Positions 26,330 to 36,446 of a stretch of 64,000 bases of DNA are shown here, piece by piece. Origin of the DNA: Pseudonocardia terrae (GTDB lineage Bacteria; Actinomycetota; Actinomycetes; Mycobacteriales; Pseudonocardiaceae); NCBI RefSeq assembly GCF_021343995.1, contig NZ_JAJTTE010000040.1, positions 1-64,000 of the forward strand, given 5' to 3'. Numbering within the stretch: position 1 is the first letter of the stretch; each line of letters opens with the position of its first letter. The notes beneath the pieces are model-generated. The model saw nothing but the letters and a program-made list of their open reading frames with translations, was not told where the DNA came from and ran no database searches. The translations under genes were made by a program, and so were the position numbers.

Positions 26330-27035
26330 TCAGGACAGGAGATGCCCGAGTGTCTCGCCAAGTGTCGTCGTGAGCGAGCCGGTGCGGCGATAGCTCCTGT
26401 AGATGTCGATCGCCGAGCGGTCGAGGTAGTGAAGCCAGCCATCGGTGTCAAGCACCGCGACAAGGTCACGGTTGCTTTCCATCAGCCAGAAGCGAAACCC
26501 GGGCTGGCCGTCGATGTCGTCGGCTCGGACGTCTTTCAGCGCTTCGGCCATGCCCGGGAATCCTCGAAGGACGGGCCAGCAGCCCCGAGCCGAGCTGGAA
26601 GGTCTGGAGGTAACCACTCCGCACCAGGAGCGGGCGCCGGTCGTTCAGTGTCGTGGATAGCAGGCGAGCGATCAGCCGGAATGTGACGGTTCGCCGCCCC
26701 GACCGCGGAGTCACGGTCGGAGCCTTGAGGCCGGCCGCTGCCTTGAGTCGACGTAGCACATCGTGGGCGTCCGCCTGCTCGAACACCTCGCTCCACGGGA
26801 TCGGAGCGACCGGGGGTCCGAATTTGGTGCCGAGCGGGGCGTTGCGGTCCACTTCCAGCACGGGATCCCGCGACGACGGGGCCGCAACGGTGTCGATGAG
26901 CGCGAGGTTGTCCTCAGCGGTGTAGTCGGGTCGGGTCTCGATAATCGTCAGCTGTGGGTGGCGACGAACCAGCTCGCTCGCAATCCACCACGAGTGCGCC
27001 ACGACGAACCGCTTGGCCGGCACGGGGCCGCCCAT
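26330..27035 (-). pseudogene. Paralogue of the gene at 25009, frameshifted
   Basis: The gene starts at ATG 27035, overlapping the stop of the DUF262 gene (TGATG). The first frame reads AKRFVVAHSWWIASELVRR ... LTIIETRP ... RRTVTFRLIARLLSTTLNDRR. Near 26580 the frame shifts, and the rest (DIDGQPGFRFWLMESNRDL ... GSLTTTLGETLGHLLS) continues in another frame to 26330. The shape of the whole matches the intact paralogue at 25009-25707. Either the copy is dead and the other one supplies the function, or one base has been misread. Confidence 0.65.
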
Positions 27036-28816
27036 CACGAGGCTGCATCGTCCTCGCGTTCTTCGACACCAAGTAGCTTCCGAAGCCGGTGCTCGAGGCG
27101 CTCTTGGCGGGCGGCGTTGAACTCGAGGAAGCCGTCGAACGAGTCGGGGAGCAGATCGAGGTCGTTCTGCGCGCGGTACTGGGCGCGGGCGGCCTCGGAG
27201 GCAAACGCTCCGGATGCCAACCACTCCCAGGGCCAGGAGTCCTTCTTTGCGATGTTGACCGGTCCGGCAAGCAGTTGCAGGTTCGGCAGCCCGTTGACGG
27301 CGGCACGGTAGGCGCTGTGCTGATCCTCCGGGATGCCGAACTTGCGCAGCTTCGCTGCGGAGAAGCGGGCCCGGGGGAAGATGTGGTCCTCGTGGAACTG
27401 GTGGGCCAGGTTCAGACCCGGATAGAGGAGGGCCAACACGGCGAAGGTGCGCGCGGAGTTGTACTGCAGCTGAGCGAGCTCACTAATCTCGGCGGGGGTG
27501 AAGCTCAGCGACTTGCCCAGGGGAGCCATCACCGCCTCGAGCCGGTCGGAGGGCCACCCGGAGTCCGCGGGAGCAGAGCGGATCGCCTCCCGAAGTCGGA
27601 TGAGCAGCGTGTCGAGACCGCTACCCCAGATCCCTCGCTTGACCAGGCTGCGCAGTACCCAGGTCCGGATCTTCTCGCGGTCTGGACGGTCTGCGTTGCT
27701 CGTCAGGTAGGAGTCTGTCGCGTTGCGCCGGTACAGGTAGTACGCGAGTGGAATGATCACGCTGTTCGCCGTCAGTGTGCGGGACGTGAAGCCAAACGAC
27801 ATCAGGAGCCGAGCGGCCAGGAGCATCGCCGACCGGACACCGGTCCACTGCTTCTCCAGTTCGGCCATGTTCGAGCTAGTGAAGTTCGAGACGTTGAATC
27901 GCACATCGGAGACGTCGATCAGGACGAGGGCCGTCTTGAGGACGTTGTCGCGGTTGAAGCTCATCTCGCGTGCGCTGCCGTTGAGGTCCTCGACGAGGTC
28001 CCGGACCTCCTGGCGCGCGTCCAGCTCGGACCACTGGTTGGTGGCCATCGAGAGCAGCAGATCCGAGTACGACAGCTGGGTCCCGCCGCTGTTAACCCGC
28101 ACGAAGATGTCCAGGACGGTGTTCGGGTCCTGGTCGTCCTCCTCGTAGGCGTTCATTGAGTCACGCTCGCGGATCGCGCGATACAACGTGTTCAAGCGGA
28201 CATGGGCGTCGCGGTTGTGGACGACGTTCTTCTCTGACAGCCAGTCCAAGATGTCGAGGCTGTCCTTCTTGAACTTGAGCACGTCCGCGACCTTGAACCA
28301 GAGGTCGTCGGATTCCGCATTCGGGGCCGCCTCGGCGTCAGTAAGGAAGCGGAACAGGAAGCGGGTGGCCAGCCCTTCCCCGTCCCCGCCGCGGGTGATG
28401 TTCAGGTGGAGCCGCTTGACCGGATACGCCTCCGGGTTGTTCGCCCACTTGCGGGGCAGCCGCTCAGCGAGGCTGCCGTAGAGGCCGATGTTGAGAGCGG
28501 TCAGGCGCTGCTGTCCATCGAGAACGGCGGTGACGTCCTGACCTGCCGGGATGTGCGCGATGGGTGCGTAGGGGTTGCGCAACTCGTGGTAGTCGGTGAG
28601 GAATTCGTAGAACGTGAAGTCCTGGGCCTGTTCGGCCTTCACTGCCCAGAACAGGAACGAACCTATCGGGTAGCCCCGCATGAGGCTGTCGAAGAGCTGA
28701 CAGATCTGGTCGGCGTCCCACACGAACTCGCGCTGGATGGCGGGGAGGACGTAGCGGCGCTGCTGGATGGCCGCGAGGGTCTTCTCGACGGTCGTGGGTG
28801 GCAGGAAGTTGCTCAC
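27035..28816 (-). CDS. DUF262/HNH (GmrSD-type) protein
   Basis: A 593-residue protein, GTG start at 28816, four bases after the methylase stop. The DUF262 domain shows LPAIQREFVWDADQI (about 23-37), GYPIGSFLFW and the ParB-like VLDGQQRLTALN (about 98-109). The C-terminal DUF1524-like HNH part has FHEDHIFPRARFS (about 475) and LPNLQLLAGPVNIAKKD. GmrSD proteins use nucleotide hydrolysis and an HNH nuclease to cut glucosylated or otherwise modified DNA. Here the gene lies in the same operon as the methylase and SNF2 helicase, so it is probably their cutting or sensing arm. Confidence 0.82.
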   Translation of the reverse strand: MSNFLPPTTVEKTLAAIQQRRYVLPAIQREFVWDADQICQLFDSLMRGYPIGSFLFWAVKAEQAQDFTFYEFLTDYHELRNPYAPIAHIPAGQDVTAVLDGQQRLTALNIGLYGSLAERLPRKWANNPEAYPVKRLHLNITRGGDGEGLATRFLFRFLTDAEAAPNAESDDLWFKVADVLKFKKDSLDILDWLSEKNVVHNRDAHVRLNTLYRAIRERDSMNAYEEDDQDPNTVLDIFVRVNSGGTQLSYSDLLLSMATNQWSELDARQEVRDLVEDLNGSAREMSFNRDNVLKTALVLIDVSDVRFNVSNFTSSNMAELEKQWTGVRSAMLLAARLLMSFGFTSRTLTANSVIIPLAYYLYRRNATDSYLTSNADRPDREKIRTWVLRSLVKRGIWGSGLDTLLIRLREAIRSAPADSGWPSDRLEAVMAPLGKSLSFTPAEISELAQLQYNSARTFAVLALLYPGLNLAHQFHEDHIFPRARFSAAKLRKFGIPEDQHSAYRAAVNGLPNLQLLAGPVNIAKKDSWPWEWLASGAFASEAARAQYRAQNDLDLLPDSFDGFLEFNAARQERLEHRLRKLLGVEEREDDAAS

Positions 28817-28820
28817 GTTC

Positions 28821-31800
28821 TCATCCCCCGTAGTAGACGCGATGCAAGTAGCCCGGGCTCATGCCGGTGGCCCGGGACAGGCCCAGGATCTTCTCGTTCA
28901 GGGCCGGGTCACCGGTGTCGAAGTCTTCGTGTTTCAGCTCGCGCATCTGAAGGCGGCGACTGAACTGCTCATGAGCCTCGGTCATCTCCTTCTCTCTGTC
29001 CACGGAGGTGAAGGGCAGCTCGTACCGGCCGAGGTCGGCGCGCGAGCCATGCTTCTCGTACTCCTTGAGCACGTCCTTCGGCACCTGGCGACCGTTCGCA
29101 TCGAACTGCATCACGCGCTCGTACTTGCGAAGGACGCCGAACTGGGTCCGGTAGATCGCGCAGAGTTCCTCGGCGGTAATGCTAAGCATGACGGCGGCGA
29201 GGGCGTCGATCTCGACGAGCGCCTGCCTGCGCTCTTGGTCCCTGCGAAGCGGAGTCGCCATGGTCCACGACTTCTCCACTTCGCCGACCTCGGGTGTCGG
29301 CATACCGCTGGCGGTCCAGCGGTCGAGGCGCCAGTCCTCATCGAAGAGTTCCTCCCACAGCGGGGCGTAGTCCGCGGTGAGGCAGTTGAGGCGGAGGGCG
29401 CGGAGAATGAGCTCGCGGACGAGGGGGTGGCCAGAGGGTTGCGGGAAGCGTGCAGCGAATTCGGCCTGGACCTTACTCACTCCGCTGGCCTTGACGAGAA
29501 AGTCAAGAGGTATCGATGCCCACATGCCTGCGGCGATTGCCAATTCCGGTGGCGTGGTGGTCAAGCTGTACACGCCGTGTACGTGGGTCGGCCCAGGGGG
29601 GATAAGAGCTGCGTGAAGACTGCGGACAGTCGACGAGTCGACCATGTTGCGCCAAGCGAGGCGCCAGAAACGGTTGGCCGGTTGTCCATCCCAATGTTGG
29701 AGTCCGGCAACGAATTTCGCTCGGTCGACCGCTCGTTGATAACTCGTTCGCGAGATGGCATCCTTAGGAAGGGTCTCGAGATCCCATGGTGTGTAGTCAA
29801 GGTTGCTTCGCATCGATGGGTTCGGTTGTTTGGCAAAAGGGTTGGCAACGGTAAGATGCGGCCCTTGAAGGATGGCGTCGTCGAGCGTTTCTGGTACTGC
29901 GGACTCGGAGACGTAAAAGCCGTCTTTGCGAGCCTCTGCCTCCATCCATCCTAGAGTCCAATTGAAGCCGGTGTGCTGTAGCCGCGATCCGCCAGAGATC
30001 TTCGTGAGCACCCTCTGGCTGGATTCGGTGACCGGTCGAAGCATTCGAGCTTCGAGTGCCGGTGTACCTGGGGGGTCGATCAGATCTGCCCAGGTGGCTA
30101 GCGTAGTGCGATCCACTTCGATAATCCTGGCGGAATGCGGGCGCGTATCCCATCTGTCATCTGCGTCTTTGATGCCAGGCTCGTCGCCCTCTCCTTTGTG
30201 GCGCAGAGACCTCTCGAGAGTATCGGGATGGTAGAGAGACGAGGCGTTCAAGAAACGGGGTTCTCTCGGCGGCCCGTATATCTGGACGCCGAACTGTCGC
30301 GTGTGGTGAATCTCGAATAGGAGAAGCTCGTTCCGGAATTGCCAGTGTCGGCGCAGTCGTTCGTAGGTCTGTCGCCTGAGGGTTGCCGCACGGGTCTCGG
30401 AGAAATGGGACTCCGGATGGATTAGACCCACGGCTGCATTAGGCGTCATGCTGCGCCAGCACCGGTCCATAAAGGCCCGGTAGAGATCCGGTCTGCCTGC
30501 GAGAATCGGTCTTTCAACCGAAGAAATGAGCTGAGATGTTGTTCCCGCTACTGCCGCTCTTTCGTCGAGGTAGCGGACAGTACTTAAGGCCAGAGTGGAG
30601 CGTCGACGGTCGTCAAATGTCGATACTGAGATCTTCTCGGTGAGTCCGAACCAAGGGTCAGCCTCGGCTAGGGTAAGGGTGTCGTCCCATTCAGGTCGAA
30701 CCCAGGGCGGGTTGCCGACCTGAAGGTCGAACCCGCCTCCGCTGGCGAAGATGGGAGCGAAGTCGAGCTCCCAGTGGAACAAGCCTTCGCGCTCCGCGAT
30801 CCGACTGCTGATCTCCAACCATGGGTGCTGTCCCAGTAACTCCTCAACGGGTTGCATGTCGGCGAAGGAGCGTTCGTTGTGCTCAGCGTCGTCCAACTCG
30901 GCCCAGGTGGCGTCGTCGGCGAAGAGGCCTCGGCCCTTCTTGATCTCCGCCTTGCTAGTGTGGCCGAGGAGGCCTTCGAGGGCGTTGATCCATTGCTCGC
31001 GAGTCGGAGGTGTCTCGCCGTTCGCGACCGGCCAGTACCAAAGGGCGGCCCAGGCGTCCATGACTCGGCGAAGGCGGCCGTACGCGCTGTCGGGGTTGGA
31101 TAGCGACTCTTCGATCTGCTCGCGCTTCACCGCGCCCGTGCCGACTGGCAGCTCCGTAGCGCCCCAGACCGCGATGTCCCGGCGGATCTCGCTCTCGGCG
31201 ATCTCCAGGCGTCGATTCGCCAAAGCCCAAAGCGCTTCCACGCGCCGGCCGAGGTCCTGGAACTTTTGCACCTCGGCCTTGGAGAGCGTGCTGGTGATCT
31301 GCTTGCGCCACTCCTTGAGCGCTCTGGTCTCCTCGGGCCGGAGTTCCTTGGCCTCCTTGGTGTCTGCGACCGCGCCCCAACCCGCTGCGGGCAGCAGGAA
31401 ATGGTGAATCTCGGTCGCGGCGACTCGCTCGGAGAGCGGGCGGGCGGTGGGGACCGTCTTGAGCCAGCCCTTCTTCGCGACCTGGGCAGGGGTGTAGGTC
31501 TCGCGGCGGGCGCCGATGAGTGAGTTGCCGCGGCGGAGGTGGAGGCCGAACCAGGGGGCGCGGAGGCCGGGGTGCATCGCGTCGAGCCACAGGGTGATCT
31601 CAGCGAGCTCGACAGCGGTGGCATTGAGGTCGACGCCGTAGCAGTTGTGCAGTGCCAGATATGCCTTGACCTTCTGCTTCTCCTCGGCATATTTCTCCGG
31701 CGGGATCTCCTCTCCGAGTTCCCGCTGCCGCCGGGTCAGGTACTGGTCGGCGAGCTGGTTGATGGCCTCGACGAGGAAGGCGCCGGAGCCCAGGGCGGGC

Positions 31801-33557
31801 TCGCAGACCGTCAGCTTGAGGATATCCGCGGCGGGTGTCGTCGTCTCGTTCTGGTCGAGCAGCTCGGCCAGCGAGTGCGTCACGACGCAGCGGGTGAGGA
31901 CCTCGGGGGTGTAGTACGAGGCGCTGCGCTGGCGGTCGCGTCCAGAGAGTCGGAAGACGAAGTCTCCGGGTTCGTACTCCACACGGTTGCGATCGCCGGT
32001 GTCGGGGTCGTCTCGCATGACGAACCACTTGTCGTCGAAGCCTTCGGTGCTGGAGATCGGGACGACCCAGCTGCCCTTGGCCGGGTCGCCGTCCTTGGCG
32101 ACCTCGACCATGTAGTCCCGCGCGATGGAGCCGGTGTAGGACATGAGGCCCTCGTACACTGCGCCGAGTTGGTTGATGCCGAGCTGGGCGTAGGAGACGA
32201 AGCCGCGGTCGCGGCCGCGCTGCTTCTTTGACAGCAGCAGGCGGCCGAGGACCTTTTGCAGGCAGGCGTTGCCGAGGCCGACCTCGTCGATCAGCGCCGT
32301 CGCCTTTGGGCTGAAGAGGTCGGCGCGGAGAGCCTCGAACTTCAGCCCGCCCCTGTCGTCCGGCTCAGGGACGCGGTTCCCGTCCGGACCGAGGGTTTCA
32401 GGCGGGTAGCCGTCGTTGACCAGTCGGAACAGGACGCCGAGCGAGCTGTAGAAGTGGGTGCCTGTTTGAGCGGTTGCGCTGGTGAGGTCGGTGAGGACGA
32501 GTTCGCGGAGCCGGTCGAGGCCGTAGCCCTCGGCGTACTCGGGTGCCTGCACCGGGAGCACGCCGAGTTCGGGGCGTGCCTCGGCGTAGAGCAGGAACAG
32601 GATCCGGTAGAGGTAGCGCAGGCTTTGCCGGGTGAGGTCGGCGGCGAGGCCATCGACGTCGTCCGGCAGGCCGTTGTCGCGACGTCGCCGAAGCACGTCG
32701 GAGGCGATCAGCTCGATGGACTCGCGGACGCCGTCGCGGAGGCCCTTGGAGACGCCCTCGGCGTGCTTGACCGAGTCCTCGAGGAGACTCAGCAGCCGGG
32801 CCTTGTCCTCGCCCGTGTCCGGGACGAGGCTCTCGGCGCCGACGAGCGCGGCGATCGTCTCGATCTCGCCGCTCGCCTTGGTGTCGCGGCGTTCGAGGGC
32901 GGTGGCGAGGTCGATCGCGAGATAGCGGCCCTCGGGCCAGGTGGCGCGCTCTGCGAGGAGTAGCCAGGCACCGGCGGTGACGAGGATGAGTGCAGGCTTC
33001 TCCTCGGTGTGGAACAGGCCGGAGAGGACCTCGGAGGTTGCCGACACCGGCTCGCCGTCCACGATGGCCGGGGTGAGGAGGTGGCCCGCGCCGTCGGTGT
33101 CGAGCAGGTCCTCGATCTTGGCGGCGTCCCGGGCCTGCAGCAATAGCAGCGGAGTGCCGGTGGGGGATTGCGGGACGGCCGCCTGCACGGTCATCTCGGT
33201 TCCGGTGCGGGCGCCGACCCAGGTGGTCTCTTCAGCGGGGAGGAGCAGCGCCGCACGAATCGTCGCGTGGAGTGCGCTGAGTTGAGCATTGAGGCGAGCG
33301 CGGTCCTTAAGGCTTTCCTTTGCCTCGCGCAGGGCGAGTTGCTCGCGGTGCTGCGACTCCGCCTCGCGGTATCGGACCAGGTCCCGGCCGAAGTCCCCCG
33401 CAAGGGAGATCAGGCCGCTGCGCGGCGTGATCTTGGTGTGGTCTTCCCGCTCCTTCCACTCGGCGCGGCGGGTGCGGACGGTGGCGGGGAATTGCTCGGC
33501 GAGCCAGTGTTCGGAGACGAAGTCGTTCTCGACGACGATCGTGTCGAAGGCACTCAA
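28821..33557 (-). CDS. Large Eco57I-type N6-adenine methylase (DrmMI-like)
   Basis: A 1,578-residue protein. The TTG start overlaps the TGA stop of the SNF2 gene (TTGA), so the two are coupled. Residues 1-560 are a helical N-terminal region (ENDFVSEHWLAEQFPATVRTRR...). Motif I is EPALGSGAFLVEAINQL (about 590) and the catalytic motif IV is VGNPPWVRPEWDD (about 948), both typical of N6-adenine methyltransferases. A long C-terminal part probably reads the target (residues 1000-1578). Size and neighbour fit DISARM class 1 DrmMI. Methylation would mark self DNA. Whether a built-in nuclease exists is unclear; none was recognised. Confidence 0.85.
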   Translation of the reverse strand: MSAFDTIVVENDFVSEHWLAEQFPATVRTRRAEWKEREDHTKITPRSGLISLAGDFGRDLVRYREAESQHREQLALREAKESLKDRARLNAQLSALHATIRAALLLPAEETTWVGARTGTEMTVQAAVPQSPTGTPLLLLQARDAAKIEDLLDTDGAGHLLTPAIVDGEPVSATSEVLSGLFHTEEKPALILVTAGAWLLLAERATWPEGRYLAIDLATALERRDTKASGEIETIAALVGAESLVPDTGEDKARLLSLLEDSVKHAEGVSKGLRDGVRESIELIASDVLRRRRDNGLPDDVDGLAADLTRQSLRYLYRILFLLYAEARPELGVLPVQAPEYAEGYGLDRLRELVLTDLTSATAQTGTHFYSSLGVLFRLVNDGYPPETLGPDGNRVPEPDDRGGLKFEALRADLFSPKATALIDEVGLGNACLQKVLGRLLLSKKQRGRDRGFVSYAQLGINQLGAVYEGLMSYTGSIARDYMVEVAKDGDPAKGSWVVPISSTEGFDDKWFVMRDDPDTGDRNRVEYEPGDFVFRLSGRDRQRSASYYTPEVLTRCVVTHSLAELLDQNETTTPAADILKLTVCEPALGSGAFLVEAINQLADQYLTRRQRELGEEIPPEKYAEEKQKVKAYLALHNCYGVDLNATAVELAEITLWLDAMHPGLRAPWFGLHLRRGNSLIGARRETYTPAQVAKKGWLKTVPTARPLSERVAATEIHHFLLPAAGWGAVADTKEAKELRPEETRALKEWRKQITSTLSKAEVQKFQDLGRRVEALWALANRRLEIAESEIRRDIAVWGATELPVGTGAVKREQIEESLSNPDSAYGRLRRVMDAWAALWYWPVANGETPPTREQWINALEGLLGHTSKAEIKKGRGLFADDATWAELDDAEHNERSFADMQPVEELLGQHPWLEISSRIAEREGLFHWELDFAPIFASGGGFDLQVGNPPWVRPEWDDTLTLAEADPWFGLTEKISVSTFDDRRRSTLALSTVRYLDERAAVAGTTSQLISSVERPILAGRPDLYRAFMDRCWRSMTPNAAVGLIHPESHFSETRAATLRRQTYERLRRHWQFRNELLLFEIHHTRQFGVQIYGPPREPRFLNASSLYHPDTLERSLRHKGEGDEPGIKDADDRWDTRPHSARIIEVDRTTLATWADLIDPPGTPALEARMLRPVTESSQRVLTKISGGSRLQHTGFNWTLGWMEAEARKDGFYVSESAVPETLDDAILQGPHLTVANPFAKQPNPSMRSNLDYTPWDLETLPKDAISRTSYQRAVDRAKFVAGLQHWDGQPANRFWRLAWRNMVDSSTVRSLHAALIPPGPTHVHGVYSLTTTPPELAIAAGMWASIPLDFLVKASGVSKVQAEFAARFPQPSGHPLVRELILRALRLNCLTADYAPLWEELFDEDWRLDRWTASGMPTPEVGEVEKSWTMATPLRRDQERRQALVEIDALAAVMLSITAEELCAIYRTQFGVLRKYERVMQFDANGRQVPKDVLKEYEKHGSRADLGRYELPFTSVDREKEMTEAHEQFSRRLQMRELKHEDFDTGDPALNEKILGLSRATGMSPGYLHRVYYGG

Positions 33558-36409
33558 CGCGGGTCTCCGTTCGGGACGAGCAGGAGCAGGACGCGCACCA
33601 TCGGCTCCTTGCGGGCGCTCAGCGACGCGACGAGGTCCTGGGCCTGGTCGCCGTGCTCGGCGATGCGGCGGCGGGCGCGCTCGGCCTGTCGCGGGTTGTC
33701 GAGCTTGTCGGCGAGCGCCTCGGAGGCCCTGCGCCACTGAGCGATCCCGCGCGCGGCGGCACGTAATGGTTCGGTGACCATGGCGGCGCGCTGCTGCTTG
33801 AGCAGCGCCATGTGGGCGCGCATGCGGTCCACGGCGGCAGGGACGAGACCCGCGTACTCGCTCAGATCGAGCGGGATCTCCGGGTTCACCGCGTCGCTGC
33901 GGAAACCTGCGGAGCGCAGGACGTCCTCGGCATCGTCGAGCACGATCGGATCGCCGCTGGGCAGGAACTGCATCCCGACGACGGAGCGCAGCACCACCTG
34001 CCCGCGCTGGTTGGTCAGCGTGCCGAGGACGATCGCGGTGGGCATGTCCACGGCCGCGGTGGCCACCGGCACCTGGTTCCGGCCGAGGCGGGTAAGTGCC
34101 CGGTCCACCGCCCAGTCCAGCACGGGGTGCAGCGGGGAGAGGAAGTGTGCCAGCGGCCACTGCGTCTCCTGCTCGCCCTCACGACCCTCGGTCGCTCGGC
34201 GCAGATGGTCCTCGCCCGCTTCGCGGGTGACGGCGAGGAGCAGCTTTTGCTTGATCTTCCGCTGAGCGAGGTAGCTCTGGGGGAGTGCGCCGAGCCGGGC
34301 GACGAGGTCCTTCGGCGGGACGAGCTCGACCAGGCCCTCGTCGGGATGCTCGGCCCAGCCCACCCCACCGGGTCCGCTCGGGTTGCCGTCGAAGGCCTCG
34401 TGGATTGCTTCGCGGAGGAAGTCGACCTCGTTGTCGAAGAGGCCCTGCTGCTCGGCTCTCGCGGGAGGTGCCTCGGCCGTGTTCTCGCCGTGGGTGAGGA
34501 AGGAGGTGTCGAAGTCGGCGAATTCGTCGTCGTCTGCGAACTCGTCGGTGGGGACGGGATCGGGGATGACCTCGTCTAGCGAGGTGCCGTTCTGCAGGGC
34601 GCGGCGGATCGCGCTCTCCTCCAGCTCGGTGTCGTGCAGATGGAGGAGGGAGGCGGCGTCGCCCAGGGCCTGATGCGCGGCGTGCTCCTTCTCCAGGAGC
34701 CGGGTGATGACGCGGACGTCGCCGCTGAACTTCTCGTCCGAGGTGGTGAGCGCCAGTGCGACGATCGTGGGTGCGTGCTGCTGGCCGTAGCGGTCGATGC
34801 GGCCGTTGCGCTGCTCGATGCGGATGAGGCTCCACGGGATGTCGACGTGCACGAGGTTGTGGCATCGCTTGTGCAGGTTGACGCCCTCGCTCGCGACGTC
34901 CCCGGTGATGAGGACCCGCACCGGCGTCGTTGCGAGCTGGAAGGCCTCGACGACCTCCATCTGCTTCTTGTCCGGCAGCTTGCCGTGTAGGACGGCGAAC
35001 GCCTCCTCAGGGAGGCCGAGGAGCTTCGGCAGCCGGGTCCGCAGCCAGTCGAGCGTGGCGAGACGTTCGCTGAACAGGACGACGCGGGTGTCGCTGTCTG
35101 CCGCAATGCCGATCGCCTTGAGGTGGTCGACGAGCTTGTCGAGCTTGGCGGACGCCGTCGTCTTACCCGCGAGCTCCGCGAGCCGGGTCAGGGCCTCCGC
35201 CTCGGCGTGGGCGTCGGGGTTGGCGGCGATCGTCTTCTGACGTGCTTCGACGGTCTCCAGGAGGGCGGCGGGGGAGGAGAGGAACGCCTTCGCGAGGTTC
35301 CACGAGAACAGCTGGCGGCCGCCCCCAGTCATCGGCGAGCCGCCGGGCCCCGGGTGCAGCCAGACAGTGGACAGCTCCGTGGCGATGGCGTCCTCGATGG
35401 GATTGGCCTCCACGGCGAGGACCTGCGGCTCGGGGCGCTCGGCCCACATGCGCCCTACTTCCCGGGCGACGTCTGGTGAGTGCCGGTGCCGGCGGACGAA
35501 CAGGTGCTCGATGTCCTTCACGTCGTACTGCTCGCGGTCCACGATCGCCGTGGGGTCGAGCAGACCGATGAGCTCGGCGAAGGAGTCCGGCTTGCCATTG
35601 TGCGGGGTGGCGGAGGCGAGGATAAGCGCGTCGGTCTGACCGGCGAGGAGACGAGCGAGCTCACTGCGCTGCGCGGCGGCGTTGGTGACGTTGTGGGATT
35701 CGTCGATCACCACGGCGTCCCACTTGTGGTTCTCGAGGTGGGCTCGGTAGCGCGCGGACTTGAGGGTGTCGATCGAAACGATCACCTTGGGGAAGTAGGT
35801 GAAGGGGTTCCGGCTCGACGGAAGTTGCTGGCGGACGCGCTGAATGCCGTCCGAATCCAGGCGGACGAGCGGCAGGCTGAAACGGGTCCAGAGCTCGTAC
35901 TGCATCTGCTCGAGGACCTGCCGTGGGGTGACGACGAGGACCCGCTCGGCGCGGCCGCGACGGGCGAGCTCGGCGAGGATCATGCCGATCTCGAGGGTCT
36001 TGCCCAGACCGACGGCGTCGGCGATCAGCAGACGGGGGCGCAGACGGTTGGCGTCGAGCGCAGTGGCGACGGCCTTCCGCTGGTACTCCAGCGGGGTGAG
36101 CAGCATGTCCGCGCTGACGGTCAGGCCCGGTTCGTGCAGCGGGACCGGAGTCTTGCGAAGCACGGACTCGACCCAGAGGCGGCTGCGCCGGAAACGCGGG
36201 GAGTCGTCGAGTACGAGGGTGGCCTCGGCGGGATCGAGGGCGACGACGTCGTCGAGCGAGTCGTAGAAGGTCGCGGTGACGCCGCGGACCAACTCGGAGC
36301 TGCCCGTGCAGCGGAGCTTCCAGCCCTCGCCTGCGCGTTCGCACGAGGAGACCACCCACTCCTCGTCCCGCACCAGAACCGTGCTGCCGGCTGCGAACGC
36401 TGCCGCCAC
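33554..36409 (-). CDS. SNF2-family helicase (DISARM DrmD-like)
   Basis: A 951-residue protein starts at GTG 36409, seven bases after GGGGGG. The N-terminus (AAAFAAGSTVLVRDEEWVV) and TATFYDSLDDVVALDP are as remembered for DrmD. Helicase motifs are LIADAVGLGKTLEIGM (Walker A), VVIDESHN (DEAH-type), LILASATPHNGK, VLFSERLATLDWL, LITGDVASEGVNLH and QRNGRIDRYGQ. DrmD is the SNF2 helicase of class 1 DISARM and pairs with an adenine methylase, as here. It is predicted to travel along DNA, not to separate strands. It heads the tightly coupled block that continues with the methylase and DUF262 genes. Confidence 0.87.
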   Translation of the reverse strand: MAAAFAAGSTVLVRDEEWVVSSCERAGEGWKLRCTGSSELVRGVTATFYDSLDDVVALDPAEATLVLDDSPRFRRSRLWVESVLRKTPVPLHEPGLTVSADMLLTPLEYQRKAVATALDANRLRPRLLIADAVGLGKTLEIGMILAELARRGRAERVLVVTPRQVLEQMQYELWTRFSLPLVRLDSDGIQRVRQQLPSSRNPFTYFPKVIVSIDTLKSARYRAHLENHKWDAVVIDESHNVTNAAAQRSELARLLAGQTDALILASATPHNGKPDSFAELIGLLDPTAIVDREQYDVKDIEHLFVRRHRHSPDVAREVGRMWAERPEPQVLAVEANPIEDAIATELSTVWLHPGPGGSPMTGGGRQLFSWNLAKAFLSSPAALLETVEARQKTIAANPDAHAEAEALTRLAELAGKTTASAKLDKLVDHLKAIGIAADSDTRVVLFSERLATLDWLRTRLPKLLGLPEEAFAVLHGKLPDKKQMEVVEAFQLATTPVRVLITGDVASEGVNLHKRCHNLVHVDIPWSLIRIEQRNGRIDRYGQQHAPTIVALALTTSDEKFSGDVRVITRLLEKEHAAHQALGDAASLLHLHDTELEESAIRRALQNGTSLDEVIPDPVPTDEFADDDEFADFDTSFLTHGENTAEAPPARAEQQGLFDNEVDFLREAIHEAFDGNPSGPGGVGWAEHPDEGLVELVPPKDLVARLGALPQSYLAQRKIKQKLLLAVTREAGEDHLRRATEGREGEQETQWPLAHFLSPLHPVLDWAVDRALTRLGRNQVPVATAAVDMPTAIVLGTLTNQRGQVVLRSVVGMQFLPSGDPIVLDDAEDVLRSAGFRSDAVNPEIPLDLSEYAGLVPAAVDRMRAHMALLKQQRAAMVTEPLRAAARGIAQWRRASEALADKLDNPRQAERARRRIAEHGDQAQDLVASLSARKEPMVRVLLLLVPNGDPR

Positions 36410-36446
36410 GGGCAACCCCCCTTGCTGGATGTCCGGTTTCCTGACA

